Origin: Spirochaetota bacterium
GTDB lineage: Bacteria > Spirochaetota > UBA4802 > JAKQUI01
DNA length: 64,000 bases
Direction: 5' to 3'
Assembly (NCBI GenBank): GCA_029562645.1
Contig: JAKQUI010000033.1
Location: 185,146-249,145 of the forward strand
A program made the position numbers and the translations under genes. Position 1 is the stretch's first letter. Each line of letters begins with the position of its first letter. Below are positions 18,821 through 30,477 of the stretch, piece by piece. Below the pieces are notes generated by a model. That model was not told the origin of the DNA, made no database searches, and saw only the letters and a program-made list of their open reading frames with translations.

Positions 18821-19084
18821 TCAGCCGCGATAGGCCCCCTGCCGGTGCCGGCTCTCCAGCACGTAGAGCACCTCCTCCTTCGCGACGAGCGTCACGCGGT
18901 ACACGCCGACGCGCAGGCGGCGCGTCGAAACGCTCCCGCTGCGCAGGGGCTTCACGTCATGGCGCCCCTGCGGATCGGCCGCGTACCGGCGGATCTTGTT
19001 TCGGATCCTGATCGCGAGCGCGCGATTGCTCTTCTCGATCTTGCACAGCTGCTTTGCGGCCTTCCCCTTCACCACGATTCGCAT
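18821..19084 (-). CDS. RelE/ParE-family toxin-like protein without visible antitoxin
   Basis: The 87-residue product starts MRIVVKGKAAKQLCKI and carries the RelE-type core: a basic helix, KPLRSGSVSTRRLRVGVYRV and the terminal strand VLYVLESRHRQGAYR. Family members cleave mRNA on the ribosome or inhibit gyrase and normally follow or precede a small antitoxin gene. Here the start overlaps the 3' end of the helicase gene by 16 bases, and the other side meets the convergent EAL gene 8 bases away. No antitoxin-sized frame is present. It may be a domesticated or inactive orphan, or depend on a distant antitoxin. Confidence 0.75.
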   Translation of the reverse strand: MRIVVKGKAAKQLCKIEKSNRALAIRIRNKIRRYAADPQGRHDVKPLRSGSVSTRRLRVGVYRVTLVAKEEVLYVLESRHRQGAYRG

Positions 19085-20547
19085 TGCGCATCCCCCCGTA
19101 TCTCACTGCGCACCGTCCGGTCCGATCCCGCCTCGCGGCGTCGGCCCCGCGCGGCGCGCGCCGACGCGATCGCATCGCGAAGCCAGGCGACGGGACCGCG
19201 GCGCTTCCCCCAGCCGAGCTCGCGGGCGAATCGCGCCGGGCTTCCGTCGGCGTTGGCGCGATGGATCACGTACAGCCGGTCCCGCGCGCGCGTGAGCGCG
19301 ACATACAGGAGCCGGCGCTCCTCCTCGATGTCCGCGGCCGGGTCCGGGATGATGCCGTCCGCGACGCCGATCACGATCACCGCGTCGAACTCGAGCCCCT
19401 TGGACGCGTGCATGGTCATGAGCGAAACGCCGGCCGCATCGGCGACGCGGCACTCGCGGCGGACCGCCTCCCCCTGCCAGTTGTTGCGGTACAGCACGGC
19501 GATCGTCGCGCCGGCGGCGCGCTCGCGCTCCACGATCTGCGAAAGACGCGCGCACTCCTCGCGGATCGACCCGGCCGGGACCGGGACCACCGCGCCCCCG
19601 GCGCCGCGCACCGCCGTGAGGTGCTTTCGGACCCCGCCCCGGTTTCGCGCGATGAAGCGGTCCGAACGGCGGACGATCTCGGCGCGCGAGCGGTAATTGC
19701 GCTCCAGCGTCACGACCGCCGCCTCCGGGAAATGGCGCCGCATCTCGACCAGGTAGCCCGGCCGCGCCCCGCGAAAGCCATAGATGCTCTGCGCGTCGTC
19801 GCCGACCGCGAAAAGATTTCGCCCAACGTCGGGGCACAGCAGCTCGATCACCTCGAAATTCCCCGGGGCGGTGTCCTGGAACTCGTCCACGAGGATGTAG
19901 CGGTAGCGGTCAATCATCCGACGGCGCACCGCCGGGCGCTCGCGCAGGAGGCGCGAAAAATGGCCGATCATGTCCTCGAAATCGAGAAGGCCCGCCGCCA
20001 GCTTGCGTTCATCGAACTCCGCGCGCAGCCGCTCGAGCTCGGCGGAGACGCCCAGCGCATCAAGCCGCGCTGCGATGCGCGGATCGACCCGCCGCGTCCC
20101 CTCCATGAGCGAGAGCACCACGTCGTCGGGGATGCCCAGGAAGCGCTCCCGCCGCCCGGCGACCAGTTCCCCGAGAAGCCCGGCGCGCGCCGCATCGTCC
20201 ATCACCGCCGGAAAGCGATCGCGGCCCGACCAGCCGAGGTAATCGTCCGCGGCCTCCCGCAGGGCCCCCAGGCAAAACGAATGGAAGGTGCCCATCGGTA
20301 TCGCGTCCGCGGACGCGCCAAGGGCCGCGCGCACCCGCTCGCGCAGCTCCTCGGCCGCCTTTCGGCTGAAGGTAAGCACGAGGATATTCTCCGGGGCCGC
20401 GGTACCCTGACGGACGATCGCGCCCACCTTTTCGACCAGCGTGCGCGTCTTCCCGGTCCCCGCCCCGGCGACCACCAGCATCACCCCGCCCTCCCCGCCG
20501 GCCGCGCGCAGCTGCTGCTCGTTCAACGCCCCGTTCACATTCGACAT
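19069..20547 (-). CDS. UvrD/Rep-family superfamily 1 ATP-dependent DNA helicase, short form
   Basis: The product is 492 residues, shorter than UvrD, Rep or PcrA (about 650-720), but all SF1A motifs are present in order: AGAGTGKT, LTFSRKAAEEL, VDEFQDT, GDDAQSIYGFRGA, LERNYRS, TMHASKGLEFDAVIV and LYVALTRARDRLYV. The missing length is from the accessory 1B/2B subdomains and the C-terminal tail. AGGGGG upstream suits the ATG at 20547 better than the adjacent ATG at 20550. It likely unwinds or clears DNA during repair or replication restart. The 3' end overlaps the toxin-like gene. Confidence 0.9.
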   Translation of the reverse strand: MSNVNGALNEQQLRAAGGEGGVMLVVAGAGTGKTRTLVEKVGAIVRQGTAAPENILVLTFSRKAAEELRERVRAALGASADAIPMGTFHSFCLGALREAADDYLGWSGRDRFPAVMDDAARAGLLGELVAGRRERFLGIPDDVVLSLMEGTRRVDPRIAARLDALGVSAELERLRAEFDERKLAAGLLDFEDMIGHFSRLLRERPAVRRRMIDRYRYILVDEFQDTAPGNFEVIELLCPDVGRNLFAVGDDAQSIYGFRGARPGYLVEMRRHFPEAAVVTLERNYRSRAEIVRRSDRFIARNRGGVRKHLTAVRGAGGAVVPVPAGSIREECARLSQIVERERAAGATIAVLYRNNWQGEAVRRECRVADAAGVSLMTMHASKGLEFDAVIVIGVADGIIPDPAADIEEERRLLYVALTRARDRLYVIHRANADGSPARFARELGWGKRRGPVAWLRDAIASARAARGRRREAGSDRTVRSEIRGDAQCESW

Positions 20548-20563
20548 CATGCACCCCCTGCAA

Positions 20564-20593
20564 TGTATACGGGGCCGGTGCGAAATATTTGAA
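20564..20593 (-). promoter_or_regulatory. Promoter of the helicase gene (TTCAAA N18 TATACA)
   Basis: On the minus strand TTCAAA (20593-20588) is followed by 18 bases and TATACA (20569-20564), very near the start codon at 20547. Confidence 0.5.
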
Positions 20594-20718
20594 TTGTATT
20601 TGAATTTTTTTCCGCACGGCGCCCATTGAGTATCGAGGCGCCGCTACCATCGAAGCGCGCTGGCGAATCATAATGGACAAGCGGAGGGACGGGGTATGAT
20701 TCCGAAGGGTGCCCCCCG

Positions 20719-21207
20719 ATGAGCCTGGTCGAGCTGCCATTTGGGCTTCCCGGCGCGATCTACCGGAGCGCCATGCCCCTCGGCTCGTTCGATCCGGGCG
20801 GCGGCCTGATTGCGGCCTACCGCGCGGCGGGTATCGCCACGATCGTCATGCTCCTGCCCGACGAGGAGTGCCTGCGCCGCGACAATGTGGACTTGCGCGC
20901 ACGCTATGCCCGGGAGGGGTTCGCGGTGCTCTATTTCCCAATCGTCAACTACTCCGTGCCGTATTCCATCGAAGCGACGCGGGAGCTCATCGGGGAGATC
21001 GTCGGTCGCGCCGGTCGCGGCGAGCGGATCTCCGTCCATTGCTACGGCGGTTGGGGGCGCACCGGCATCGTCCTCGCGCTCCTTGCGCGCGCCGTCTGCG
21101 GATATTCGGGCGATCAGGCGATCGAGTGGGTGCGCCGCTCCGTCCCCGGGGCCGTGGAGACGGACGAGCAGGAGTCCTTCGTGCGCGAGTTTACTTTTAC
21201 GGAATGA
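20719..21207 (+). CDS. Dual-specificity/tyrosine protein phosphatase
   Basis: The 162-residue protein contains the cysteine phosphatase P-loop HCYGGWGRTG (HCxxGxGRTG), with the nucleophilic Cys and invariant Arg. An Asp-containing loop (LPDEECLRRD) lies upstream and could serve as general acid. It is a compact cytoplasmic single-domain enzyme, similar to bacterial cyclin-dependent-kinase-inhibitor-3-like phosphatases. It could act on phospho-Tyr/Ser/Thr proteins, possibly the products of nearby kinases, but no partner is shown by the sequence. It converges with the HD-GYP gene, with only 56 bases between. Confidence 0.85.
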   Translation: MSLVELPFGLPGAIYRSAMPLGSFDPGGGLIAAYRAAGIATIVMLLPDEECLRRDNVDLRARYAREGFAVLYFPIVNYSVPYSIEATRELIGEIVGRAGRGERISVHCYGGWGRTGIVLALLARAVCGYSGDQAIEWVRRSVPGAVETDEQESFVREFTFTE

Positions 21208-21263
21208 CGGCGCGCGATCGGACCGGGTGATGCGGCATCAACCGGCGGAAGCCGGCGGGCCGC

Positions 21264-22313
21264 TCAGGCGGCAGGCTCCGCGTAGCGCTCCCGGACGGCT
21301 AGGACCGCGTCCAGGTTCGCGACGAAATGCTCCACCAGCCGCGGGTCGAAGTGGGCGCCCGACTCGCGCGCAAGATAGGCCAGCGAATCATCGATCGTCC
21401 ACGGCTCCTTGTAGTGACGCCGCGCGGTGAGCGCGTCGAACACGTCGGAGACCGCGACGATGCGGCCGTAGAGATGGATCGCCTCGCCCGCGAGCCCGTC
21501 GGGATATCCCGAGCCGTCGAACTTCTCGTGATGGGTGAGCGATACGAGCGCGCCGGCTTGCAGGTAGGGGCTATGGGAGTCCTTGAGGATCCCGTGCCCG
21601 ATGCGCGGGTGGCTCCGCATCACGGCGACCTCCTCGGCGCTCAGGCCGGAGTCCTTCTGGAGGATGGCGTCGGGGATTCCGATCTTCCCGATATCGTGCA
21701 ACGGCGCCGCGTTGAAGATGACGTCCTGCACCTCGTCCGGTTCGCCGAGGGAGGCGGCGATGATCCGCGCGTACTCCCCGACGCGGATGATGTGCGCCGC
21801 GGTCTCCCGGTCCTTGTACTCGGCGACGCGCGCCAGCACGATGAGGCTCTCGTATTCGCGGTCGCGGATGGCGGCGGTGGCCGCGCGCACCTCGCGCTCC
21901 AGGAGCGCCGCGCGGTCGCGCAGCACCAGCTGCGCCGTGCGCAGCTCGACGAGATTGCGCACGCGCGCCCGGAACTCCGCGCTCCCCAGCGGTTTGGTGA
22001 GGAACTCGGTGGCGCCGGCCTCGATCGCGCGCACCTTGAGGCGGTTGTCGTCCTCGACCGAGGTGATCATCACCACCGGCACGTCGGCGTGATGCGCGCG
22101 TATCCGCGTGATGAGCTCCACTCCGTCCATCTCCGGCATGAGGTAATCGACGAAGGCGAGGTCGATGTCGTTTCCGGCCACGAAGTCGAGCGCCGCACGG
22201 GGGTCCCGAAAGGAGCGCACGGCGATCCCCAGGTCGCGCGCCATCGCCTCCACCACCATGAGGTTCGTCCGCTCGTCGTCCACCGAGACCGCCTGCAGCA
22301 TGCGCGCGCTCAT
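21264..22313 (-). CDS. REC-HD-GYP response regulator (c-di-GMP phosphodiesterase)
   Basis: The 349-residue product has an N-terminal receiver domain (VSVDDERTN, phospho-acceptor Asp56 in FVDYLMPEMDG, Lys107), a linker coiled coil and a complete HD-GYP domain: HD at 206-207 in LHDIGKIGIP, HHE at 261-263 and GSGYP at 267-271. Such proteins hydrolyse cyclic-di-GMP when the receiver is phosphorylated. The true start (22313) overlaps the stop of the upstream gene in an ATGA arrangement, so translation is coupled; the longer frame to 22751 is only an antisense-like extension. It is the last gene of a three-gene phosphorelay operon. Confidence 0.93.
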   Translation of the reverse strand: MSARMLQAVSVDDERTNLMVVEAMARDLGIAVRSFRDPRAALDFVAGNDIDLAFVDYLMPEMDGVELITRIRAHHADVPVVMITSVEDDNRLKVRAIEAGATEFLTKPLGSAEFRARVRNLVELRTAQLVLRDRAALLEREVRAATAAIRDREYESLIVLARVAEYKDRETAAHIIRVGEYARIIAASLGEPDEVQDVIFNAAPLHDIGKIGIPDAILQKDSGLSAEEVAVMRSHPRIGHGILKDSHSPYLQAGALVSLTHHEKFDGSGYPDGLAGEAIHLYGRIVAVSDVFDALTARRHYKEPWTIDDSLAYLARESGAHFDPRLVEHFVANLDAVLAVRERYAEPAA

Positions 22314-23078
22314 TCCGCCATGCCCCCGGCCGCGGGCCCCATCTCCGCGTCGCCGAACGAGAGGAAGAGGTCGGCCCGCTCCTCGAAATCCGAGGCGGCG
22401 ACGATGACGCCGTAGTGCCGACCGGCGACGATGCTCACGCGGATATCGCCGAAGAGCCGCACGATGACGCCCAGCGCGTTCACGTCGGCGGCGTCGAACT
22501 CCGTGAGCGGCCGCAGGTCGATGATGCACCGCTTGCCCCGGATCGACTTGAAGAAGAAGGCGCTGAACACGGAGCGCGCCTCGGCCAGGAACTCCTTCGT
22601 CTTCGGGCTGGCCCGAAACGAAAGGATCACCGTGTCGCTGTCCCGCGAGATGTAGATGGAGTCGCTCTCCTCGAGCCGGTATTCGTTGCGCTTCATCGCG
22701 GCGTAGTGCAGCGCCGACTCGATCTTCCCCACGAGCCGCCCGCGGTCCCACGGCTTCACGATATAGTCGATCACGCCCTGCCGCATGGCGTCCTGCACGA
22801 CGGACCGCTGCGTCACGGAGGTGAGCATGATCACCGGGACGCTCCGGGTGATCTCGTCGCGCCGCAGCTCCTTGAGCACCCCGAAGCCGTTGAGCTCGGG
22901 CATGTTGACGTCGAGGAGGACGACGTCCGGGTTGAGCGTCGCCGCCGTCCCGATCGCCTTGAGGGGGGAGCGCTCCGTGAACACGCGAAACGGCAATCCG
23001 GCCATCTGCGTGGTGATGAGGCCCAGCGTCGTCGCATCGTCGTCGATCGCGAGCACGATGGGCCCCACGCCGCCCAGG

Positions 23079-23095
<17 letters not shown>
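22310..23095 (-). CDS. Response regulator with C-terminal STAS-like domain
   Basis: The 261-residue product has a receiver domain (VLAIDDD, phospho-acceptor Asp62 in LLDVNMPELNG, then SVPVIMLTSV and IVKPWD). It is followed by a domain of about 120 residues with CIIDLRPLTEFDAADVNALG, which resembles a STAS/anti-sigma-antagonist-like fold. This suggests the output is a protein-protein switch rather than DNA binding. The start lies 17 bases inside the end of the kinase gene and the stop overlaps the HD-GYP gene start, so the three are one operon. The phospho-donor is probably the hybrid kinase encoded upstream. STAS assignment is moderate. Confidence 0.8.
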
Positions 23096-26042
<2,947 letters not shown>

Positions 26043-26061
26043 TCCTCCGCTGCCAATCCAT

Positions 26062-26090
26062 ACCATACCGCACCGGCCCGCGCGAGGCAA
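26062..26090 (-). promoter_or_regulatory. Promoter of the phosphorelay operon (TTGCCT N17 TATGGT)
   Basis: On the minus strand TTGCCT (26090-26085) and TATGGT (26067-26062) are spaced by 17 bases, leaving a short leader before the GGAGG site. It is back to back with the exosortase promoter. Confidence 0.5.
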
Positions 26091-26104
26091 ACAAAAAATA
26101 AGGC

Positions 26105-26132
26105 TTGCATCGCGCGCGAACGAGAGGATACC
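26105..26132 (+). promoter_or_regulatory. Possible promoter of the exosortase gene (TTGCAT N16 GATACC)
   Basis: TTGCAT at 26105-26110 is followed by 16 bases and GATACC at 26127-26132. If used, the GTG start at 26142 would have almost no leader. Confidence 0.4.
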
Positions 26133-26141
26133 GTTGCAGGC

Positions 26142-26711
26142 GTGAACCAGCCCACGGACACCATCCCGGCCGCGCCCGGCCTGCGGCATTCCCGCGACAT
26201 GCGCGGGAGGACCGCCATCGCGGCCGTCATGGCGGCATCAATCGGCCTCGGGGCGATATCGCTCGCGCCGGCGGAACTCGTTCATGCGGTGTTTTTACAT
26301 CCCGCCGCGCGCATCGCCGCGCTCTACCTGGGCCTGCCCTGCGTCGAGGATCCGGGCGCGGGATACATCATCCCCCACCCCGCACTGCGCCTCGCCGTCG
26401 TTCCCGAGTGCAGCGGGTTCACCTTTTATACGATCCTCTGCTCATTTCTCCTATTCCAGGCGTTTCGGCGGTTTGATGCGCGCCGGGCCGTCCCGGCCGC
26501 GATCGGGATCGTCCTGGCCGCGTTGCCCGCCGCACTGCTCGCGAATGCGCTCCGGCTCGTCGCGTGCCTCTACGCATTCATCATCATGCCCCCCGGGACG
26601 CCGCGCGCGATCGCGAACACGGCGCACCTGTGGATCGGCGTGCTCGTCTTCGTCCCGGCGCTCGTCCTGGCCTACTACCTGTTCGAACGGAGGTTCGTCC
26701 ATGATCGCTAA
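26142..26711 (+). CDS. xrtK: Exosortase K-like transpeptidase
   Basis: The integral membrane protein is about 189 residues from GTG 26142 (170 from ATG 26199). It shows the exosortase/archaeosortase catalytic set: Cys90 in VPECSGFTFY, Arg138 in NALRL and His162 in AHLWIGVLVF, within about five hydrophobic helices. Exosortases cut and process proteins carrying a C-terminal PEP-CTERM-type tripartite signal at the outer face of the inner membrane. The small size and overlap with a large VIT-domain protein match the exosortase K/MSEP-CTERM arrangement. The stop overlaps the start of that partner by 11 bases, implying coupled translation. The long frame reaching back to 24921 is antisense to the kinase. 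Confidence 0.85.
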   Translation: MNQPTDTIPAAPGLRHSRDMRGRTAIAAVMAASIGLGAISLAPAELVHAVFLHPAARIAALYLGLPCVEDPGAGYIIPHPALRLAVVPECSGFTFYTILCSFLLFQAFRRFDARRAVPAAIGIVLAALPAALLANALRLVACLYAFIIMPPGTPRAIANTAHLWIGVLVFVPALVLAYYLFERRFVHDR

Positions 26712-29646
26712 CACCGCCGCGCGCATCGAGGCCCTCATCGCCGTTGTCAGACGGCCCATCAACTGGATCATCTTCGGGACCGTCCCGCAGGCGCTCCTGC
26801 TGGTCGCCAACCTGCGATCGTACTCGCTGGTAGCCGGGGAGCTCGATCCGCACCAAAACCGAATCGCGCTCTCCCTGTTGATCGCCGAGATCGCCCTTCT
26901 GGCGTTGGTCGCCGTCCTTGGCGCCCTGTTCGGCGCGCGACGACGCGAAATCCCCTGGGCGGCGGGCCTCCCGGCGCTTTTCGCCGCGGCGGCCTACCTG
27001 TACCTCTTCACGGAGACGCTCCCGGCGGCGTTTCCGCGCAACGTGCCCGAATGGATCCTTTCCTACGACGGCGTCGTCTACGCGCAGTTCATCGCCGTCA
27101 TGCCCGCGGCCTTTCTCGCGCTGGCCACGGCCGCTCTGTTTCGCACAACGCTTCGCTTTCCCCAGGAGGTCGCCGTCTGGTCCGTCTCGCTGGCGGGCCC
27201 GCCCGTGTTCTGGTACCTCTTCGTCCTGCTGATGCAATCGAGCCTCAGCAGGAATTGGAGCGGCGCCGCCGTCGCCGCCGTCCTCCTCCCGTTCTTCATC
27301 GCAACGACGGCGCTCATGTTCCTCGCGATCATCCGCCTGTTCGCGCTGTTTTATGCGCGCTTCTATCGCGAGAACCGCTGGCTCAGCCTCGCGGCGCATG
27401 CGGCCTTCGGCATCGCCGGCCCCATCGGGGGCCTGCTCCTCAATCGCGCCATCCCGTTCCCGACGGACTTCCAGAGCCCCGCGGTGTATGCGCTCGCCGT
27501 CGCGAACGGCATTGTCCTGATGCTGCCGCCCGCCCGTTCCGTGCGCCTCAATCGCGCCATCTTCCTGACGCGCGCGGCGATGTTTCCCTTCACGCTCTAT
27601 TTCTTTGCGGTGTTCCTGCCGTTTCTCCCGCTCGGCATCCCCGCGATACTGGCGGCCGGGGTGGGTTTCCTCATCCTCACGCCCACGGTCCTCTTTCTCC
27701 TGCACGGAAGCAGGCTTGTCGACGACTACCGCGCCGATATCGCGCGCGGCGCGCCGCGCGCGACGCGGATCATGCTCGCGGGGGCGCTTCTCGTCCTGCC
27801 GATCGCGTACACGGCGCGCGCCCTGGTCGACCGCGTCAATATCCACGCCGCGCTCGATTATGTCTACGAACCCGACTACGAGAAGGACCGCGTTTTCTCC
27901 GGCAGCCGCTTCCTCCTGGAACACAGCCTCGCGAACCTGCAGGAAACGAAGAAGGGCGTCCAGATGCCGTTTCTCACCGGCTACTACAACTGGATCGTCT
28001 TCGACAACTTGGTGCTTCCGGACGAGAAGATGGACCGCCTGCACCGCTTCTTCTTCGGCGGGCCGATGGCCCCGTACGGTAAGGGAAATGTCCTGGGCGA
28101 TATCTTCGGCAGGCGCACCTCGGTGGCCCGCGAGGGCGGCCGCGTCCCGCTGCCGCTTCCCGGCAGGGTTGAGCTCGTTTCGGTCGCGATGCGGCATGCG
28201 CCGGCGGGGGACGCGGTGAAGCGCACCGTCGTCATCACCATGAAAAACCGGACGAAGCTCCAGGGTGAATACGCGACGACGGTCACGCTGCCCGTCGGGA
28301 CGCTTGTGACGGGCTACTGGTTGCACATCGGGAAGGAGCGCGTTCCCGGCCGCATCTTCGAGAAGAAGACCGCCCTCTGGGTGTACCGCATGATCAAGTC
28401 CGTCCGGCGCGATCCCGGCATCCTGTACTTCACCGGGGAACAGGAGCTCGCCCTCCGGGTGTTCCCCTTCGGGCCGCACGAGGAGCGCGTGACCGAGATC
28501 GAGCTTACGGTCCCGCCGGGAGGCGGCGGCGCGGCGACGATCGGCGGGCGGCGGATCGACCTGGGTGCGGCGTTATCCGATACCGCAAACATCGTCCCCG
28601 CGACGGGCGCGACGGGCGTCCTCCTTCCGCCGGCGGCGAAGCGGGCGATGCTCCCCGTGACGCGCGCGCCCTACCTGCACCTCGTGCTGGACCGCTCGGA
28701 CGCGACCGGGCTCGACGCCGCACGCGCGCTCGCGGCCGCGCGCGCCGTCCTCGAGCGGTTCCCGCGGATTGCGCGCTGCGCGCTCAGCGCCGCGAACTTC
28801 GAGAGCGTGGACATCCTCCCGCCGACATCGAGCCGCGATCGTATCGCGTCGATTACGGCGGGCGCCATCGATTCGGCGCTCACGCGGCGCGGCGGATTCT
28901 CCGCGCAACGCGAGGTGAAGCGCATCCTGACGTCGCACCGCGACCCGGAATCGGCGCCGATCATCGTCGTCATCGGTCGCACGGAGGCCGCACCCGACGC
29001 GACTAGGACCCCCACGCGCGAGGAGGAGGACAATCTCTCATTCTTCGGTGGGCTCGCGCCCGACATCGACGGCTACTTTATGACGGAAAACGGCTCGGCG
29101 CTCGCTCCCGTTCCCTTCGATAGAAAACGCGCGCGCGCCGTCTCCCCGCTTCCGCGCCCCGTGCATCTCGTCAGATGCGGAGCGCGCACCGTGCCGATAT
29201 CGACCGACGGCGCGTCCGAACTCATCCGCTGCGACGGCGCCGCGGCGATGGACTCGATCGCGTATCTCGACGCATCGACGCGCGCCTATCGGCCCCTGCG
29301 GACCGGGCCGAGTGAAGCCGCTGTCGGCCTGGCCGGGATCGTCGATTACCGGACCCTGAAGCTCATCCCCGCCCGGACGCGGGCGCTCTATCCGGCGCTC
29401 GTCGCGACAGCCAAGCGGACCGGCATCTTAAACGGCGCGGCATCGTACATCGTGGTGGAGAGCCCGTCGCAGTGGCGCATCCTCGAGGAGAAGGAGAAGC
29501 AGAAATTGCGGAACCGGGAAACGCTCGAAATCACCGAGCGCGCGGACGAACCGCACCCGGCGCTCGTCGTTGCGTGTGCGCTCGCGCTCATCATCATCCT
29601 TGAACGCTTTCGAAAGCGGCGGCGGAACGCCGCATTATACAGTTGA
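26701..29646 (+). CDS. MSEP-CTERM-type VIT-domain membrane protein, dedicated exosortase substrate
   Basis: The 981-residue product starts at ATG 26701, with GGAGG at good distance. Residues 1-375 hold about ten hydrophobic helices. A VIT domain occupies about 488-605 (KLQGEYATTVTLP, RIFEKKTALWVYR, VFPFGPHEER). A region starting LHLVLDRSDATG resembles a degenerate von Willebrand A fold. The last 36 residues form a tripartite sorting signal: ADEPHP, a hydrophobic helix ALVVACALALIIIL and the basic cluster ERFRKRRR. This is the layout of MSEP-CTERM proteins paired with exosortase K. Cleavage near DEP would release or re-anchor the extracytoplasmic half. The biological role of these proteins is unknown. 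Confidence 0.85.
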   Translation: MIANTAARIEALIAVVRRPINWIIFGTVPQALLLVANLRSYSLVAGELDPHQNRIALSLLIAEIALLALVAVLGALFGARRREIPWAAGLPALFAAAAYLYLFTETLPAAFPRNVPEWILSYDGVVYAQFIAVMPAAFLALATAALFRTTLRFPQEVAVWSVSLAGPPVFWYLFVLLMQSSLSRNWSGAAVAAVLLPFFIATTALMFLAIIRLFALFYARFYRENRWLSLAAHAAFGIAGPIGGLLLNRAIPFPTDFQSPAVYALAVANGIVLMLPPARSVRLNRAIFLTRAAMFPFTLYFFAVFLPFLPLGIPAILAAGVGFLILTPTVLFLLHGSRLVDDYRADIARGAPRATRIMLAGALLVLPIAYTARALVDRVNIHAALDYVYEPDYEKDRVFSGSRFLLEHSLANLQETKKGVQMPFLTGYYNWIVFDNLVLPDEKMDRLHRFFFGGPMAPYGKGNVLGDIFGRRTSVAREGGRVPLPLPGRVELVSVAMRHAPAGDAVKRTVVITMKNRTKLQGEYATTVTLPVGTLVTGYWLHIGKERVPGRIFEKKTALWVYRMIKSVRRDPGILYFTGEQELALRVFPFGPHEERVTEIELTVPPGGGGAATIGGRRIDLGAALSDTANIVPATGATGVLLPPAAKRAMLPVTRAPYLHLVLDRSDATGLDAARALAAARAVLERFPRIARCALSAANFESVDILPPTSSRDRIASITAGAIDSALTRRGGFSAQREVKRILTSHRDPESAPIIVVIGRTEAAPDATRTPTREEEDNLSFFGGLAPDIDGYFMTENGSALAPVPFDRKRARAVSPLPRPVHLVRCGARTVPISTDGASELIRCDGAAAMDSIAYLDASTRAYRPLRTGPSEAAVGLAGIVDYRTLKLIPARTRALYPALVATAKRTGILNGAASYIVVESPSQWRILEEKEKQKLRNRETLEITERADEPHPALVVACALALIIILERFRKRRRNAALYS

Positions 29647-29676
29647 CAGATATACAATCCTCGACAGAATTCATAA

Positions 29677-29813
29677 ACCTCATCCCCCCGACCCCCTTCT
29701 CCCATAGGAGAAGGGGGGGGAGCGGCAAGGGACACCCTGATTTGAAGCCCTCTCCTGTGGGAGTTGGCGGCCCGGCGATCCCCGAGCTAAGTCGAGGGGA
29801 GTGCGGGTGAGGT
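29677..29813. repeat. Intergenic palindromic repeat, type 1 copy (long form)
   Basis: The outer arms ACCTCATCCCCC and GCGGGTGAGGT match the copy at 7069-7161. Inner hairpins include CTTCTCC-CATA-GGAGAAG and a CCTCTCC-TGT-GGGAG arm. It fills the gap between the MSEP-CTERM gene and the nitroreductase gene. Confidence 0.7.
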
Positions 29814-29836
29814 GAAATCAACACCACGGAGGAACC

Positions 29837-30397
29837 ATGGAACTCACGCAAGCGATACTGAAGCGGCGCAGCATTCGAAAATTCACCGATTACGTCGTGA
29901 CCGATGCCGAGATCGCGGAACTCCTCGAAGCGGCGCGCTGGGCGCCCTCGTGGGCGAACACGCAGTGCTGCGAGTTCATCGTGGTTCGCGACCGCGGCCT
30001 CATCGAGAAGATCACCGCGGCGTACTCGGAATTCAACCCGGCGCGGAAATGCTCGCTCGCGGCCTCGGCGCTCATCATCGGCTGTGCGCATTCGAAGAAG
30101 GCGGGCGTCAAGGAGGGCGGCTGGGCCACGAAGTTTTCGAGCTGGTACATGTTCGACCTGGGACTCGCGGTGCAAACCATCTGCCTGCGCGCCCACGAGC
30201 TGGGGCTGGGCACCGTCATCGTGGGGCTCATGAACCACGACATCTGCAAAAACCTCCTCGACCTCCCCGAGGACTACGAGGTCGTCGTGTCGATCCCTAT
30301 CGGCAAGCCGGCCGTCGAGGCGAAGGAGGGACCGGCGCGCCGGGCGGTCGCCGAGTTCACGCACCTCGACCGGTTCGGAAACCCCTTCATGTCCTAA
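29837..30397 (+). CDS. Nitroreductase-family FMN-dependent oxidoreductase
   Basis: The 186-residue protein begins MELTQAILKRRSIRKFTD, with the RRSIRxF FMN-phosphate-binding motif of the nitroreductase family. It continues with EAARWAPSWANTQ and C-terminal SIPIGKP, and GGAGG precedes the start. Family members are FMN-containing dimers that reduce nitro compounds, quinones, flavins or other electrophiles with NAD(P)H. The natural substrate cannot be told from sequence. It is a single gene flanked by palindromic repeats on both sides. Confidence 0.9.
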   Translation: MELTQAILKRRSIRKFTDYVVTDAEIAELLEAARWAPSWANTQCCEFIVVRDRGLIEKITAAYSEFNPARKCSLAASALIIGCAHSKKAGVKEGGWATKFSSWYMFDLGLAVQTICLRAHELGLGTVIVGLMNHDICKNLLDLPEDYEVVVSIPIGKPAVEAKEGPARRAVAEFTHLDRFGNPFMS

Positions 30398-30424
30398 CGC
30401 GCCGGGACCAACACCCGGCACGCC

Positions 30425-30475
30425 ATGCCCCTCCCTCCCCCATCGAAGGGGGAGGCGTCCGAGGGACGGGGGGAA
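30425..30475. repeat. Intergenic palindromic repeat, type 2 copy
   Basis: A perfect stem CCTCCCCC (30434-30441)/GGGGGAGG (30448-30455) encloses a 6-base loop, matching the element at 8184-8230. It lies between convergent genes and may serve as a bidirectional end of transcription. Confidence 0.65.
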
Positions 30476-30477
30476 TT

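Noticed and set aside
22314-22751. N-terminal extension of the REC-HD-GYP protein
   Set aside because: The extra residues are a shadow of the REC-STAS gene; the receiver domain begins right at the ATG at 22313, which overlaps the upstream stop.
29642-29656. TTGACA near TATACA just after the MSEP-CTERM stop as a promoter
   Set aside because: The two boxes are only two bases apart, far from the 16-18 bases needed.
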